Source of the DNA: Actinomycetota bacterium
GTDB lineage: Bacteria > Actinomycetota > Actinomycetes > S36-B12 > UBA10799
DNA length: 64,000 bases
NCBI GenBank assembly: GCA_020637055.1
Contig: JACJWR010000001.1
Coordinates: 963,794-1,027,793, forward strand
Direction: 5' to 3'
Positions within the stretch are counted from its first letter, which is position 1. Every line of letters starts with the position of its first letter. Below, piece after piece: positions 15,203 to 24,567 of the stretch. Made by a program: the position numbers and the translations under genes. The notes under the pieces are model-generated. The model worked only from the letters and a program-made list of their open reading frames with translations, was not told the DNA's origin and did no database searches.

Positions 15203-17479
15203 TCAGGCCTTGACGGCCGCCTCGTCCCCAGACTCCTCATCCGACAGCGGATCCACGATCTCCTCCGCCTCTTCCTCGGTCTCGACGTGCACCTTGGGCA
15301 GCATCCTGTTGAGCCACTCCGGCAGGTACCAGTTGGCCTTGCCCAGCAGTGTCATCAACGCCGGCACCAGGATGAGTCGCACGACGAAGGCGTCGAAGAG
15401 CACCGCGAGCGCCAGCGCGAGACCGAACATCTTGATCGTGTTGTCATCCCCGAAGACGAAGGAGATGAACACGCTGAACATGATCGCGGCGGCGGCCATG
15501 ACAACGCGGCCCGATCCGATCAGGCCCCGACGGACGGAGAGCCGGTTGTCGCCGGTTCGGGTCCATTCCTCCTGCATCCGGGATACCAGGAACACCTGGT
15601 AGTCCATGCTCAGGCCGAAGAGGATGGCGAAGAGCATGACCGGCAGGAAGGGCAGGATCGGGCCGGTGGAGGTGACCCCGAACAAGCTGGCGAAGTTGCC
15701 CCACTGGAATACAGCGACGACCGCGCCGAGCGCTGCGCCGAAACTCAGCAAAGACGTCAGCGCGCCGATCAGCGGAACGATCAGCGACCGGAACAGCACC
15801 GTCAAGGCGAGGAAGCCGAGCGCCACCACCACAGCCAGGAAGGTGGGCAGGGCTTTGGCCAGGACGTCGGAGAAGTCGCTGGTCACCGCGGTGGCGCCGC
15901 CGACGTAGGCCTGCAGGTCATTCGCCTCGGCGACCGGCGGGATGACGTCGTTGCGCAGGGTGGCGAGCAGCTGGGCGGTCTCCTCGTCCTGTGGACCGGT
16001 GGTGGGCAGCACCGAGATGATCGCCGCCGACCCGTCCTGCGAGACCGCCCCGGTGCAACCGAAGACGGGGGAAGCCGAAGCTACGCCCGGCGTGGCGGCC
16101 AAGGTCGCGGACAGTTCGTTGACCCCGACCAGGGCCGGATCGTCGAAGATGACCGACTCCGGCTGTCCGGGCACGGCACCGGGCGCACACGGCTGTGCCG
16201 CCTCGGGCAACTCCGCCACGATCAGGAACGGCCCGTTGGCACCGGCTCCGAAGCCCTCGGTGGTCAGGTCGTAGGCGATCCGTGAGGTGTTGCCCTCGGG
16301 CTTGCCTCCCGCATCGGGGAACCCAAGGCGCATCGACAGCACCGGGGTGGCCAACGCCAGCATGACGATCAGTGCGATTCCGCCGAAGATGAGCGGCCGA
16401 CGCTGTAGCACCCTGCTGTAGCGGGCAAGTCCGCGACCTTCGTTGCGGCGGCTCCGCTCGGCCCAAGGCATGCGACCAGCGAAGGTCTTGCGTCCGAGCA
16501 GCGAGATGACCGCGGGCAGCAGGGTCACGGCGGTGAGCATCACCATGATCACGGTGACCGCCGCGCCCACCGCGAGGCCGTTCATGAAACTGATGCCGAG
16601 GACGAACAGTCCGAGCAGCGCGATGACCACCGCGGTGCCCGCGAACACCACGGCACGACCCGCGGTGTTTACCGCCTCCAGGGCGGCTTCTCGGGGTTCC
16701 CGTCCGACGTTGACGGCCTGCCGGTAGCGGTTGATGACGAACAAGGCGTAGTCGATGCCGACACCGAGTCCGATCATCGCAGCCAGCGTCGGGCCGAAGG
16801 TGGCGATGTCGGTGAACCTGGCCACGACCGCGACGATGCCCAGGCCGGCACCGAGACCGATCAACGCGACCAGAATCGGCATCGACGCCGCCACCACCGC
16901 GGCGAACATGATGAGCATGATGACGATGGCGACGATGATGCCCAGGATCTCGCTCTTCGGCGGTTCGGTGCCTGCGAATTCGACCGCCTGGCCGGCGACG
17001 CCCACCTGCAGGCCATCGGTGTTGGTGGCCTCCACCTCGTCGATCAGCGTCATGATCTCTGCCATCGGCGGGGTGGTTGCGCCGCCGCCGAACACCACGG
17101 TCGCGCGACCCACGGTCTGGTCTTCACTGACCAGGCCGCGCGGGCCGGCATCGGGTACGAAGGGCGATTCGACGGACTCCACCGAGGGGATCTGTTCGAT
17201 GCTGGCGATCAGCTCGTTGATACGGGACTGCACCTCGGGTTGATCGACGGTGCCGGTGTCCGGGGAGAACACCACCGAGGCCTGCTGTTTCGCCGCGTCC
17301 GGGAACTCCTCGGCGAGCAGGTTGGTGGCGATGGTCGATTCGGTGTCGGGCAGGTTGAAGGTGTCCTTGAACTCACCCCGGAACAGCGCGGCCGAGGTGA
17401 GGATCCCGACGAGTACGACGATCCAAACGATGACGGCTTGCCAAGGTTTGTTGACTGCCCAGCGCGAAACGGCACCCAT
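15203..17479 (-). CDS. MMPL family (RND-type) transporter
   Basis: A 758-residue inner-membrane transporter with the duplicated RND plan: helix 1 (residues ~15-35), a large extracytoplasmic loop, helices 2-6, a second loop, and helices 8-12. The family's helix signatures appear twice, as GIDYALFVINRYR and FGLSMDYQVFLVSRMQEEW. The C-terminus is an acidic cytoplasmic tail. Relatives export lipids or glycolipids in mycolate-forming bacteria and diverse compounds elsewhere, energised by proton flux. No lipid synthase lies beside it, so the substrate is open. ATG at 17479 is preceded by a GGAG-type site. Confidence 0.9.
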   Translation of the reverse strand: MGAVSRWAVNKPWQAVIVWIVVLVGILTSAALFRGEFKDTFNLPDTESTIATNLLAEEFPDAAKQQASVVFSPDTGTVDQPEVQSRINELIASIEQIPSVESVESPFVPDAGPRGLVSEDQTVGRATVVFGGGATTPPMAEIMTLIDEVEATNTDGLQVGVAGQAVEFAGTEPPKSEILGIIVAIVIMLIMFAAVVAASMPILVALIGLGAGLGIVAVVARFTDIATFGPTLAAMIGLGVGIDYALFVINRYRQAVNVGREPREAALEAVNTAGRAVVFAGTAVVIALLGLFVLGISFMNGLAVGAAVTVIMVMLTAVTLLPAVISLLGRKTFAGRMPWAERSRRNEGRGLARYSRVLQRRPLIFGGIALIVMLALATPVLSMRLGFPDAGGKPEGNTSRIAYDLTTEGFGAGANGPFLIVAELPEAAQPCAPGAVPGQPESVIFDDPALVGVNELSATLAATPGVASASPVFGCTGAVSQDGSAAIISVLPTTGPQDEETAQLLATLRNDVIPPVAEANDLQAYVGGATAVTSDFSDVLAKALPTFLAVVVALGFLALTVLFRSLIVPLIGALTSLLSFGAALGAVVAVFQWGNFASLFGVTSTGPILPFLPVMLFAILFGLSMDYQVFLVSRMQEEWTRTGDNRLSVRRGLIGSGRVVMAAAAIMFSVFISFVFGDDNTIKMFGLALALAVLFDAFVVRLILVPALMTLLGKANWYLPEWLNRMLPKVHVETEEEAEEIVDPLSDEESGDEAAVKA

Positions 17480-17565
17480 GGTTGTCTCCTGGAGGAATAG
17501 CGGCGCAGGCGCAGCCGCAAGCCCTCATAGGGTACGCCGGGCGCAGAAGACCCGCCCGTGCGTGG

Positions 17566-18003
17566 CTAGGAGATTGTGATTGAGACCTCATAGGGGGCTT
17601 TGCCCGGTTCGGTCACAGTCACCACCGCGGTGCCGTTCGCGATCGCAGTGGCGCTCGGGTTGAAGGTCGCCGACCCGTCGGTGTATCCCTGCTGCAGTTC
17701 GAGCACCGAGGTGTCGGTTGAGGAGATCTTGGTGTTGACCGGGTCGGGGACGTTGAAGACCAAGGTGTCGCCGACCTTCGCCTCGGCCGACGTCGCGCCG
17801 GAGTCGATCATCACCGGCGGGAGCACGTCGCCGCCGATCGGTGACTCGGTGGCGGAGGGGAGGGCGCCGGTGGCACTGGGAGATGCGGCCGCGCTTGTTG
17901 CGTCGCTGCTTGAGTCCCCGGAGCCGCAGCCTGCAAGCAGGACTGCGACGGTTGCGGCGAGGGCTGCGGAGGCAACCCGAAACGTGTTGGTGTGACTGGG
18001 CAT
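17566..18003 (-). CDS. Secreted lipoprotein with Ig-like C-terminal domain
   Basis: A 145-residue product with a signal peptide and lipobox LLAGC (Cys ~26), then a Ser/Thr/Ala-rich linker to about residue 60. A ~75-residue beta-rich domain follows, starting at AKVGDTLVFNVPDP and ending in VTVTEPGKAPYEVSITIS. The pattern resembles bacterial Ig-like or chagasin/I42-type folds, but I cannot assign either. It is anchored to the outer face of the membrane. It lies upstream of the MmpL gene on the same strand with 86 bases between, so co-transcription is possible. Confidence 0.72.
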   Translation of the reverse strand: MPSHTNTFRVASAALAATVAVLLAGCGSGDSSSDATSAAASPSATGALPSATESPIGGDVLPPVMIDSGATSAEAKVGDTLVFNVPDPVNTKISSTDTSVLELQQGYTDGSATFNPSATAIANGTAVVTVTEPGKAPYEVSITIS

Positions 18004-18106
18004 CTGAACTCCCGAGACTGAACCGACGTGGACGATTCGATGCTAGTCCTCCCACCGGTGGACTCGGTTCAGCGCGCCGGAACTGCCTACCATCGGGTGC
18101 CGCAGA

Positions 18107-19012
18107 CTAGAGCTGGCCGAGGATGTGGGCGTCGAGCAGCCGGTCGGTGGCGATCGGCACCTCCATCTGGGGGCAGTGGCCGATCCCCGGCATCACCACC
18201 ACGGTGCCGCCGCTGATGGTGTGGGCCACCCGGCCCGCAATGCTCGGATCCACCAACCGGTCCTGGGTGCCGAACAGGCCCAACACGGGGGCCTGCACCT
18301 CGTCGAGCCGCTTCCACAGGTAGTCCCGCCGCCAGGGGAGGAAGCCGCGACCCAGCCCGCGACTCGAACCCACAAAGGCATGCCACACGTGCGGCAGCCC
18401 GTGCCGCAGGGTCTGCTCCTGCACAGCTTCGGCGTGGCGCAGCGGGTTGATGCGTCCAGGGTCGCCGAAGACCAACTTCATGGTCTCGTTCACCCGGTCC
18501 GTCGGGCTCTGGTTGCCGCGGGCCCATTCCAGCAGTTCGGCGGCTTTCGGGGCCAATCCCAGCAGGATGGGCAGCTTCTCGACACCGAACTTGACGTGCG
18601 GCAGCGCGGGGGCGAGCAGCGTGAGCGTGGCGACCAGATCCGGCCGTTCGGCAGCGACCACGGTCACCACGGCACCGCCCAGCGAGTTCCCCACCAGGTG
18701 CACCGGAGTCGGCAGCGAATCGAGGAATTCGATGACGATGCCGGCGTGCCGCGCCAGCGAGTAGTCGCCGCCCGGTTCGGGCTCCGAGCGACCGAATCCG
18801 GGAAGATCCAGTGCCGCGACCGTGCGGCCGCGTTCGGCCTGCAGGTGCATCAGGTCGGTCCAGTTCGCGGAGGTGCCGCCGAGGCCGTGGATCATCACCA
18901 CGTCGACGTCGGTCGCTTCCGGATTCGAACGCCGGACGAAGATGTCCAACCCGTCGATCTGCTCGAATGCGCCGTTGCTGATGGGCGTCTGCAGCGCCTG
19001 CTCAATCACCAC
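18107..19012 (-). CDS. Alpha/beta-fold hydrolase
   Basis: A 301-residue alpha/beta hydrolase. The oxyanion strand is VVMIHGLGGTSANW, the nucleophile elbow GNSLGG (GxSxG type), the acid follows LGLFGTQDRLVDP, and the catalytic His is in GIGHCPQME. No signal peptide is seen, so it is probably cytosolic. Such enzymes hydrolyse esters, C-C bonds or epoxides; nothing here fixes the substrate. The start is one of two adjacent GTG codons at 19012 or 19009. It is divergent from the crotonase-fold gene at 19042, only 29 bases away. Confidence 0.86.
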   Translation of the reverse strand: MVIEQALQTPISNGAFEQIDGLDIFVRRSNPEATDVDVVMIHGLGGTSANWTDLMHLQAERGRTVAALDLPGFGRSEPEPGGDYSLARHAGIVIEFLDSLPTPVHLVGNSLGGAVVTVVAAERPDLVATLTLLAPALPHVKFGVEKLPILLGLAPKAAELLEWARGNQSPTDRVNETMKLVFGDPGRINPLRHAEAVQEQTLRHGLPHVWHAFVGSSRGLGRGFLPWRRDYLWKRLDEVQAPVLGLFGTQDRLVDPSIAGRVAHTISGGTVVVMPGIGHCPQMEVPIATDRLLDAHILGQL

Positions 19013-19041
19013 GACACTCAGGGTACGCGGCGGCGGATAGC

Positions 19042-19818
19042 ATGGCGACCATGCCGTTGGTGACCCTCGACATCCGCGACGACGTCGCCACTGTGACGCT
19101 GCGGCGCAGCGACAAACTCAACTCACTGAACTCGCAGATGATCGGCGAACTCGGCGACGCGCTCGACGCCGGTTCGAGGCAGGCCAGGGTGGTGGTGCTG
19201 CGCGCGGAACCGGGGGTGGCCGTCTTCTCCGCCGGTCACGACCTCGACGATGTGCCCATCCACGCCGATCCGCACGAGTGGGACAACCCCGTGGAAGCCG
19301 TGATCGCCGGTATCCCCGCCCTCGACGTTCCGGTGATCGCGGCGGTGGAGGGCACGGTCTGGGGGGCGGCCTGCAACCTGGTGGTGGCCTGCGACCTGAT
19401 AGTGGCCACGCGGAACGCCACCTTCGCCATCACTCCGGCCAAGTTGGGCGTGCCCTATTTCCGCGCCGGACTTTCCATCTTCGCCCGGTCGTTGCCACTT
19501 CACGTGGCCAAGGCGATGTTCTACACGGCCGAACCGATCACCGCCGATCAGGCCCATGGCTTCGGCCTGGTCCACAGCGTCGCCGAGGACACCGTCGAGC
19601 TCGACGCCCAGGTGGCGCGGCTCGCCGGCCGGATCGCATCCCTGGCCCCGCTGACGATCCGTTCGGTGAAGGCCGAACTCGACGCCCTCGACGGTTTGAC
19701 CGACGTCGACGAGGGGCAGCTGCGGGAACTCGCCGAGCGGGCATGGCGCAGCGACGACGTCAAGGAGGGCGTGGCGGCGTTCCAGGAGCGCCGCCGGCCG
19801 CGGTTCAGCGGTCGCTGA
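19042..19818 (+). CDS. Methylmalonyl-CoA decarboxylase-like crotonase (ScpB family)
   Basis: A 258-residue crotonase-superfamily protein. It matches E. coli ScpB unusually well along its length: VFSAGHDLDDVP with His66, VEGTVWGAACN, TFAITPAKLGVPY with Tyr139, ITADQAHGFGLVHSV, and a C-terminus with DDVKEGVAAFQERRRPRF. In ScpB the corresponding His and Tyr belong to the active site that decarboxylates methylmalonyl-CoA to propionyl-CoA. It lacks the hydratase glutamate pair seen in FadB. No mutase or propionyl-CoA transferase lies adjacent. The alternative is a generic enoyl-CoA hydratase/isomerase. ATG at 19042 or 19051 could start it. Confidence 0.75.
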   Translation: MATMPLVTLDIRDDVATVTLRRSDKLNSLNSQMIGELGDALDAGSRQARVVVLRAEPGVAVFSAGHDLDDVPIHADPHEWDNPVEAVIAGIPALDVPVIAAVEGTVWGAACNLVVACDLIVATRNATFAITPAKLGVPYFRAGLSIFARSLPLHVAKAMFYTAEPITADQAHGFGLVHSVAEDTVELDAQVARLAGRIASLAPLTIRSVKAELDALDGLTDVDEGQLRELAERAWRSDDVKEGVAAFQERRRPRFSGR

Positions 19819-19865
19819 CGCACGGCCGGGCGGCATCGGGGCGGTGGTGCTGCCACGATTGCGGC

Positions 19866-21203
19866 ATGCCCCAGAGCGAGCGCGATTCGCAGATCCCTCC
19901 GACCGCAGTCTGGTGGCATGTGTATCCGCTCGGTTTCCTGGGTGCCGAGCGAAGTGTTGCCGACCTCGGCGGTACCGAGGTACGGCACCGGCTTTCCGCG
20001 TTGACCGGTTGGTTGGACTACTCGCTGGACCTCGGCGTCGAAGGATGGGTGTTGGGTCCACTGTTCGCCGCTGAAACCCACGGCTACGACACCGTCGATC
20101 ACTTCCGGGTGGATCCTCGGCTCGGTGACGAACAGGACCTGCTCGAGTTGCTCGATGCCGCCCGCAGCCGTGGCCTGCGGATCGTGTTGGATGGCGTCTT
20201 CAACCACGTCGGCCGCGGCTTCGAGCAGTACCGGCGTGCCGTCGCCGAGGGCCCGGATTCGGAAGCGGCCCGATGGTTCCAGCTGGACTGGTCGGATCCG
20301 GGCGGGCCGAGGCCGCTGCTGTTCGAAGGTCACGACCAGCTCGTGACCTTGGCCCATGAGAATCCGGCCGTGGTCGACTACGTGGTCGCCGTGCTGGACC
20401 ACTGGTGTGCCAGGGGTGTGGACGGGTGGCGGCTCGACGCCGCCTACGCTGCGCCGACCGCTTTCTGGCAGCAGGTGACTGGGCGGATTCGACACGCCCA
20501 CCCCGACTGTTGGCTGTTCGCGGAGTTGATCCACGGCGACTATGCCGAGTTCGTGGCCGAGTCGGGAGTCGATTCGGCCACCCAATACGAACTGTGGAAG
20601 GCGATCCCGAGTTCGCTCAACGACGCCAACTTCTTCGAGTTGGCCCACGCTCTCGGCCGGCACGACCACTATCTGGACTCGTTCGCACCGGTGACCTTCC
20701 TGGGCAACCACGACACCACCAGAATCGCCAGCGCCCTGCGCGACTCGGATCTGCTGCCTCACGCGCTCGCCGTCCTCTTCGGCGTCGGCGGGACGCCGGT
20801 GGTGTACGCCGGAGATGAACAGGGCTACACCGGGGTCAAATACGAGCGGGTGGGCGGCGATGACGAGGTGCGGCCCAAGTTCCCCGATAGCCCGGGGGAG
20901 TTCTCGGCTCTGGGCGCGCAGCTGTTCGACCTGTATCGGGCGCTCATCGAATTCCGTTCCGCTCGGCCCTGGCTGGTCGACGCCCGCACCGACGTCGTCC
21001 ACCTGGAGAACACCACAGCGGTGTTCGTCACTCGGGCCGCATCCGGGACCGGAGAACGCCTGGCGATCGCGTTGAACCTTGAACTTTCGCCGCGACTCCT
21101 GCCGTTGCCTGCCGGCAACTGGTCCACCGTCCTGGGATCGGCTGGACCCGGGCCGGACGGCGTGCACGTGCCGGCGAAGGGGTGGGCGTTGCTGGTTGCG
21201 TGA
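19866..21203 (+). CDS. GH13 alpha-amylase family glycosidase
   Basis: A 445-residue (beta/alpha)8-barrel enzyme acting on alpha-glucosidic bonds. Conserved region I is DGVFNHV, region II GWRLDAAY with nucleophile Asp191, region III ELIHGDY with acid Glu220, and region IV FLGNHDTTRI with Asp283. A short C-terminal beta domain follows. No signal peptide is present, so it probably works on intracellular maltodextrins, trehalose-like sugars or glycogen fragments. The ATG at 19866 precedes VWWHVYPLGF, the usual beginning of the barrel. It ends tail to tail with the PPK2 gene, nine bases apart. Confidence 0.9.
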   Translation: MPQSERDSQIPPTAVWWHVYPLGFLGAERSVADLGGTEVRHRLSALTGWLDYSLDLGVEGWVLGPLFAAETHGYDTVDHFRVDPRLGDEQDLLELLDAARSRGLRIVLDGVFNHVGRGFEQYRRAVAEGPDSEAARWFQLDWSDPGGPRPLLFEGHDQLVTLAHENPAVVDYVVAVLDHWCARGVDGWRLDAAYAAPTAFWQQVTGRIRHAHPDCWLFAELIHGDYAEFVAESGVDSATQYELWKAIPSSLNDANFFELAHALGRHDHYLDSFAPVTFLGNHDTTRIASALRDSDLLPHALAVLFGVGGTPVVYAGDEQGYTGVKYERVGGDDEVRPKFPDSPGEFSALGAQLFDLYRALIEFRSARPWLVDARTDVVHLENTTAVFVTRAASGTGERLAIALNLELSPRLLPLPAGNWSTVLGSAGPGPDGVHVPAKGWALLVA

Positions 21204-21212
21204 ACCAGCCGG

Positions 21213-22145
21213 CTACTTGCCGCTCTCGTGGGGCAACTCCGCCTCGAGTTGCTTCTTCATCTCGCCGAGTTTCGCCTTCACCTCGGGTGCCACGGTGGGG
21301 TACTGGGGGTTGAGATCCATCAGCACGTCGCTGATGATGCCGACCGTGGCGAGCCGCGCGAACCACTTGCGGTCCGCCGGCACCACGTACCAGGGGGCGT
21401 GGTCGGTGCTTGTGTGGCTGAGCATCTCGGAGTAGACCCGCTGGTAGTCATCCCAGAACCCGCGTTCGGTCATGTCGGCCGGGGAGAACTTCCAGTTCTT
21501 GGCGGGGTCGTCGATGCGGGCCAGGAAACGCCGCGCCTGCTCATCGCGGCTGACGTTGAGGAAGATCTTGATGATCTTGGTCCCGTTGTCGGTGAGGTAG
21601 CGCTCCCAATCGTTGATCTCGCGGAACCTCCGACGCCAGATCTGAGGTTCCTTCACCGCCGACGGCGGTAGGTGCTGGGCGCTGAGGAACTTGGGGTGCA
21701 CCCGCACCACCAGCACCTCCTCGTAGTAGGAGCGGTTGAAGATCCCGATCATTCCCTTCGCCGGCACCTTCTGGGCGCAGCGCCACAGGAACTCGTGGTC
21801 GAGTTCCTCGGTCGAGGGACTCTTGAACGAATGCACGTTGACGCCCTGCGGGTTGACCCCGCTCATCACGTGCTTGATCGTGCCGTCCTTGCCCGCGGCG
21901 TCCATCGCCTGCAGCACCACCAGCACCGAGTAGGTGTCCTGGGCGTAGAGCCGATCCTGGTATTCGGCGAGCAGGCCCACTCCCTCGGCGAGCAGGTCGG
22001 GGGCCTGTTCCTTGCTGAGGTTGTCCGGCTTGAAGCGGGGGTCGAAGTCGTGCGGCAAGCGCACTTCGGTGCCCGGTCGCACCCGCAGGTGGTCGATCAG
22101 CTGTTTGACGTGTTCGCGTCGGATGTCACTGCTCGGTTCGGTCAT
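21213..22145 (-). CDS. ppk2: Polyphosphate kinase 2 family phosphotransferase (class III-like)
   Basis: A 310-residue P-loop kinase that transfers phosphate between polyphosphate and nucleotides, favouring NMP/NDP phosphorylation in this subgroup. Walker A is AMDAAGKDG, then KHVMSGVNPQG and SFKSPSTEELDHEFLWR, and Walker B/lid begins at FNRSYYEEVLVVRVH. These match class III PPK2 proteins of the Meiothermus type more than classes I/II, judged by eye. The ATG at 22145 is chosen because upstream frame content is antisense-like. A polyphosphatase-type domain (60249-61709) elsewhere in the window would provide the opposing activity. Confidence 0.9.
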   Translation of the reverse strand: MTEPSSDIRREHVKQLIDHLRVRPGTEVRLPHDFDPRFKPDNLSKEQAPDLLAEGVGLLAEYQDRLYAQDTYSVLVVLQAMDAAGKDGTIKHVMSGVNPQGVNVHSFKSPSTEELDHEFLWRCAQKVPAKGMIGIFNRSYYEEVLVVRVHPKFLSAQHLPPSAVKEPQIWRRRFREINDWERYLTDNGTKIIKIFLNVSRDEQARRFLARIDDPAKNWKFSPADMTERGFWDDYQRVYSEMLSHTSTDHAPWYVVPADRKWFARLATVGIISDVLMDLNPQYPTVAPEVKAKLGEMKKQLEAELPHESGK

Positions 22146-22245
22146 GGTCGCTCCTGCTCGACAGTGGTGGGCCCGATTCAGGCTAGTGGCCCGGTCGCGT
22201 GCGATGCAGTGCGCGCCATGGGCACCGCCGACCAGTTGCGTCGGC

Positions 22246-22533
22246 TCAGGAGTTGACCGTGCGGCGGTTCTGCCCCGCGGCGCTGTACGAGCCGATGTCG
22301 AAGATGAGGCCGAGCACGACGAAGGCCCAGCCGAATCCCTCCACGGGTGTGTAGCCGGTGAACCAGAACACCAGGACGTAGGCCAGCGTGGTGTAGGGCA
22401 GCAGCAGGATGCCAAAGAACGGCAGCACCCAGGTGTCGAAGGCTCGCTCGATGATGTCTGAGAGCAGCCAGATCAGGACCAGGGTGATTCGGGGAAAAGC
22501 CGAACCCAACAGAATCGCAAAGCAGCCGCACAT
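22246..22533 (-). CDS. Small membrane protein of unknown function
   Basis: A 95-residue protein with about three hydrophobic helices (ITLVLIWLLSDII, LPFFGILLLPYTTLAYVLVF and GWAFVVLGLIFDIG) and a short polar C-terminus. Similar hypothetical proteins are common in Actinobacteria; no function is known to me. It lies 100 bases upstream of the PPK2 gene on the same strand and may share its transcript, though nothing in the sequence ties it to polyphosphate. Confidence 0.72.
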   Translation of the reverse strand: MCGCFAILLGSAFPRITLVLIWLLSDIIERAFDTWVLPFFGILLLPYTTLAYVLVFWFTGYTPVEGFGWAFVVLGLIFDIGSYSAAGQNRRTVNS

Positions 22534-22631
22534 GGGAGTCCCTCTCCGTTTGACGCCGAAGCCCGCCGGTCGGTCCGGACCCTACGCTATCGTGGCCGAC
22601 GCCCGATCCCGGCGAGCCCAGAGGAGTACCA

Positions 22632-24299
22632 GTGAGTACGAGCACGCCGCAGGCCGGTGGATCCGGAGGGTCAGCGGCGCCATCCGGTGCCGACCGGAGA
22701 CGCTGGGCCGGCCTGTTCTTCGTGGCCCTTGGCGTCGCCGCCATCATCGTCGACGCCACGATCGTCAATGTCGCAGTACCGAGCATCATCGACGACCTCG
22801 GTATCACCGGCTCCGAGGCACAGTGGGTGCAGGAGGCCTACACGCTGGTTTTCGCCGCCTTCCTGTTGATGTTCGGCCGCCTCGCGGACCGCTGGGGTCG
22901 ACGGCGGATTTTCGTGATCGGGGTGGTCGTCTTCATGGCGGCCAGCGTCTGGTGTGCCCTCGCTGGAAGTGGCGCCGAGTTGATCGCAGCGAGGCTCGCG
23001 CAGGGTCTCGGCGGGGCCATGATGCTGCCCACCTCGTTGTCGTTGATCAACGCGAACTTCCGCGGCAAGGATCGAGCGCTGGCCTTCGCGATCTGGGGTT
23101 CCACGATCGGTGGCGCGGCGGCGCTGGGTCCCTTGCTGGGTGGCTGGCTGACCACCGAGTTCTCGTGGCGGTGGGCGTTCGGAATCAACATCCCGATCGG
23201 AATCGTGGTGCTGGCGGGCACCTGGATCTTCATGCGCGAGTCCCGCGACACCCATGCTCAGCGTGGTGTCGACGTGGTGGGTGCGGTGCTGTCCGTGGTC
23301 GCCGTCGGCCTCCTCGTCTTCGGCCTCATCGAGGGCCGGGTGTACGGCTGGTGGGCCATGGTGGGAGGCGACTCGGTGGCCGGGATCCCCTGGCCGTGGA
23401 GCATCTCCCCGGTCCCGGTGGCGTTCGCTGGCGCCGCGATCGCGGCGGGGGTCTTCGTCTGGGTGGAGGCCGCCCGAAACCGAGCGGCCAAGCCGGTTCT
23501 GCTGGATCTGAAGCTGCTGGGGATCCGCAGCTTCCGTAACGGGAACATCGCCGCCGGCATCGTCAGCCTCGGTGAGTTCGGCCTGCTGTTCGCCCTGCCT
23601 CTGTGGCTGCAGAACGTGTTGGGGTACTCGGCTTTCGACACCGGCAAAATCCTGCTGGCGTTGGCGCTTGGCAGTTTCGTCGCCTCCGGATTCGGTGCCG
23701 CGTTGACTCGTGCCCGGGGTCCGGTGCTGGTGGTCAGGCTCGGGATCGTGCTGGAGATCGTCGGAGTGTTGGGCATCGGCCTGATTGCGGCGCCGGATGT
23801 GTCGGTCTGGCCGGTGGTGGCGTTCTTGTTCGTCTACGGACTCGGGGTCGGACTCGCGACGGCCCAGTTGACCGGCGTCGTGCTGCACGACGTCCCGGTG
23901 GAGGCAAGTGGCCAAGGTTCGGGGATCCAGAGCACGACTCGGCAGATCGGGTCCGCGCTCGGTATCGCCGTGCTCGGCACGGTTCTGTTCACCGCACTCG
24001 GCCAGCAACTCAACAGTGCGCTGGAGCAGGTGCCGGGCCTGCCCGCGGCGCTTCGGGAGGAGACCGTCAGCGGAGTGGTCACCACCGCCGGCTCAATCAT
24101 CCCGAGTCTCGCCGAGAACCCGGCCACGGCCCCGATCGCCGCCGCTGCGGGCGAGGCGTTGAGCACGGCCACGGGCTGGGCGGCCTATGTGGCGGCGGGC
24201 TTCCTCGTGCTCGGCCTGCTTGCCTCCTTCTCCCTCGGACACCCCACAGCCGCCATTTCCGCTTCGGCCGCAACCGGCCCGGAGGCGGGTGTCGGGTAG
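22632..24299 (+). CDS. MFS transporter, DHA2 (EmrB/QacA) family
   Basis: A 555-residue drug:H+ antiporter with about 14 membrane helices. After a Gly/Ser-rich 24-residue cytosolic N-terminus, motif D1 (VDATIVNVAVPSI) and motif A (GRLADRWGRRRIF) are clear. Motif C-like glycine/proline spacing occurs in helix 5 (GGAAALGPLLGGWL). It is expected to export toxic compounds or metabolites at the cytoplasmic membrane. GTG at 22632 follows a GAGGAG ribosome site. No adjacent TetR/MarR regulator is present. It converges on xseB, seven bases away. Confidence 0.9.
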   Translation: MSTSTPQAGGSGGSAAPSGADRRRWAGLFFVALGVAAIIVDATIVNVAVPSIIDDLGITGSEAQWVQEAYTLVFAAFLLMFGRLADRWGRRRIFVIGVVVFMAASVWCALAGSGAELIAARLAQGLGGAMMLPTSLSLINANFRGKDRALAFAIWGSTIGGAAALGPLLGGWLTTEFSWRWAFGINIPIGIVVLAGTWIFMRESRDTHAQRGVDVVGAVLSVVAVGLLVFGLIEGRVYGWWAMVGGDSVAGIPWPWSISPVPVAFAGAAIAAGVFVWVEAARNRAAKPVLLDLKLLGIRSFRNGNIAAGIVSLGEFGLLFALPLWLQNVLGYSAFDTGKILLALALGSFVASGFGAALTRARGPVLVVRLGIVLEIVGVLGIGLIAAPDVSVWPVVAFLFVYGLGVGLATAQLTGVVLHDVPVEASGQGSGIQSTTRQIGSALGIAVLGTVLFTALGQQLNSALEQVPGLPAALREETVSGVVTTAGSIIPSLAENPATAPIAAAAGEALSTATGWAAYVAAGFLVLGLLASFSLGHPTAAISASAATGPEAGVG

Positions 24300-24306
24300 C
24301 CGACAG

Positions 24307-24567
24307 TCAGCCGCGGGTGGGTCCGGATGCGTCGGCGTCCGATCCCACGACGTCGGCCACCCGCGCCGTGGCCGCGGCGAGGAACTCCTCGCAGCGGGCG
24401 GCGAGTTTCTCGCCCCACTCCCAGAGGTCCAGCGACTGCTGTAGCGAGTCGGTGCCCGCCTGCAGTCGCTTCACGACATCTTCGAGGGCATCCCGTGCCT
24501 GCTCGAACTCCATCCCGGCCGGATCGGGCCGCTCGGGTGCGGCGGTGGGTACGTCGTCGGTCGTCAT
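24307..24567 (-). CDS. xseB: Exodeoxyribonuclease VII small subunit
   Basis: An 86-residue small subunit of exonuclease VII, which degrades single-stranded DNA in both directions. The family core is seen at residues ~20-70: FEQARDALEDVVKRLQ then SLQQSLDLWEWGEKLAARCEEFL, two amphipathic helices that wrap the large subunit. Length is typical. Its ATG overlaps the xseA stop by four bases, the usual coupled order xseA-xseB. Confidence 0.93.
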   Translation of the reverse strand: MTTDDVPTAAPERPDPAGMEFEQARDALEDVVKRLQAGTDSLQQSLDLWEWGEKLAARCEEFLAAATARVADVVGSDADASGPTRG

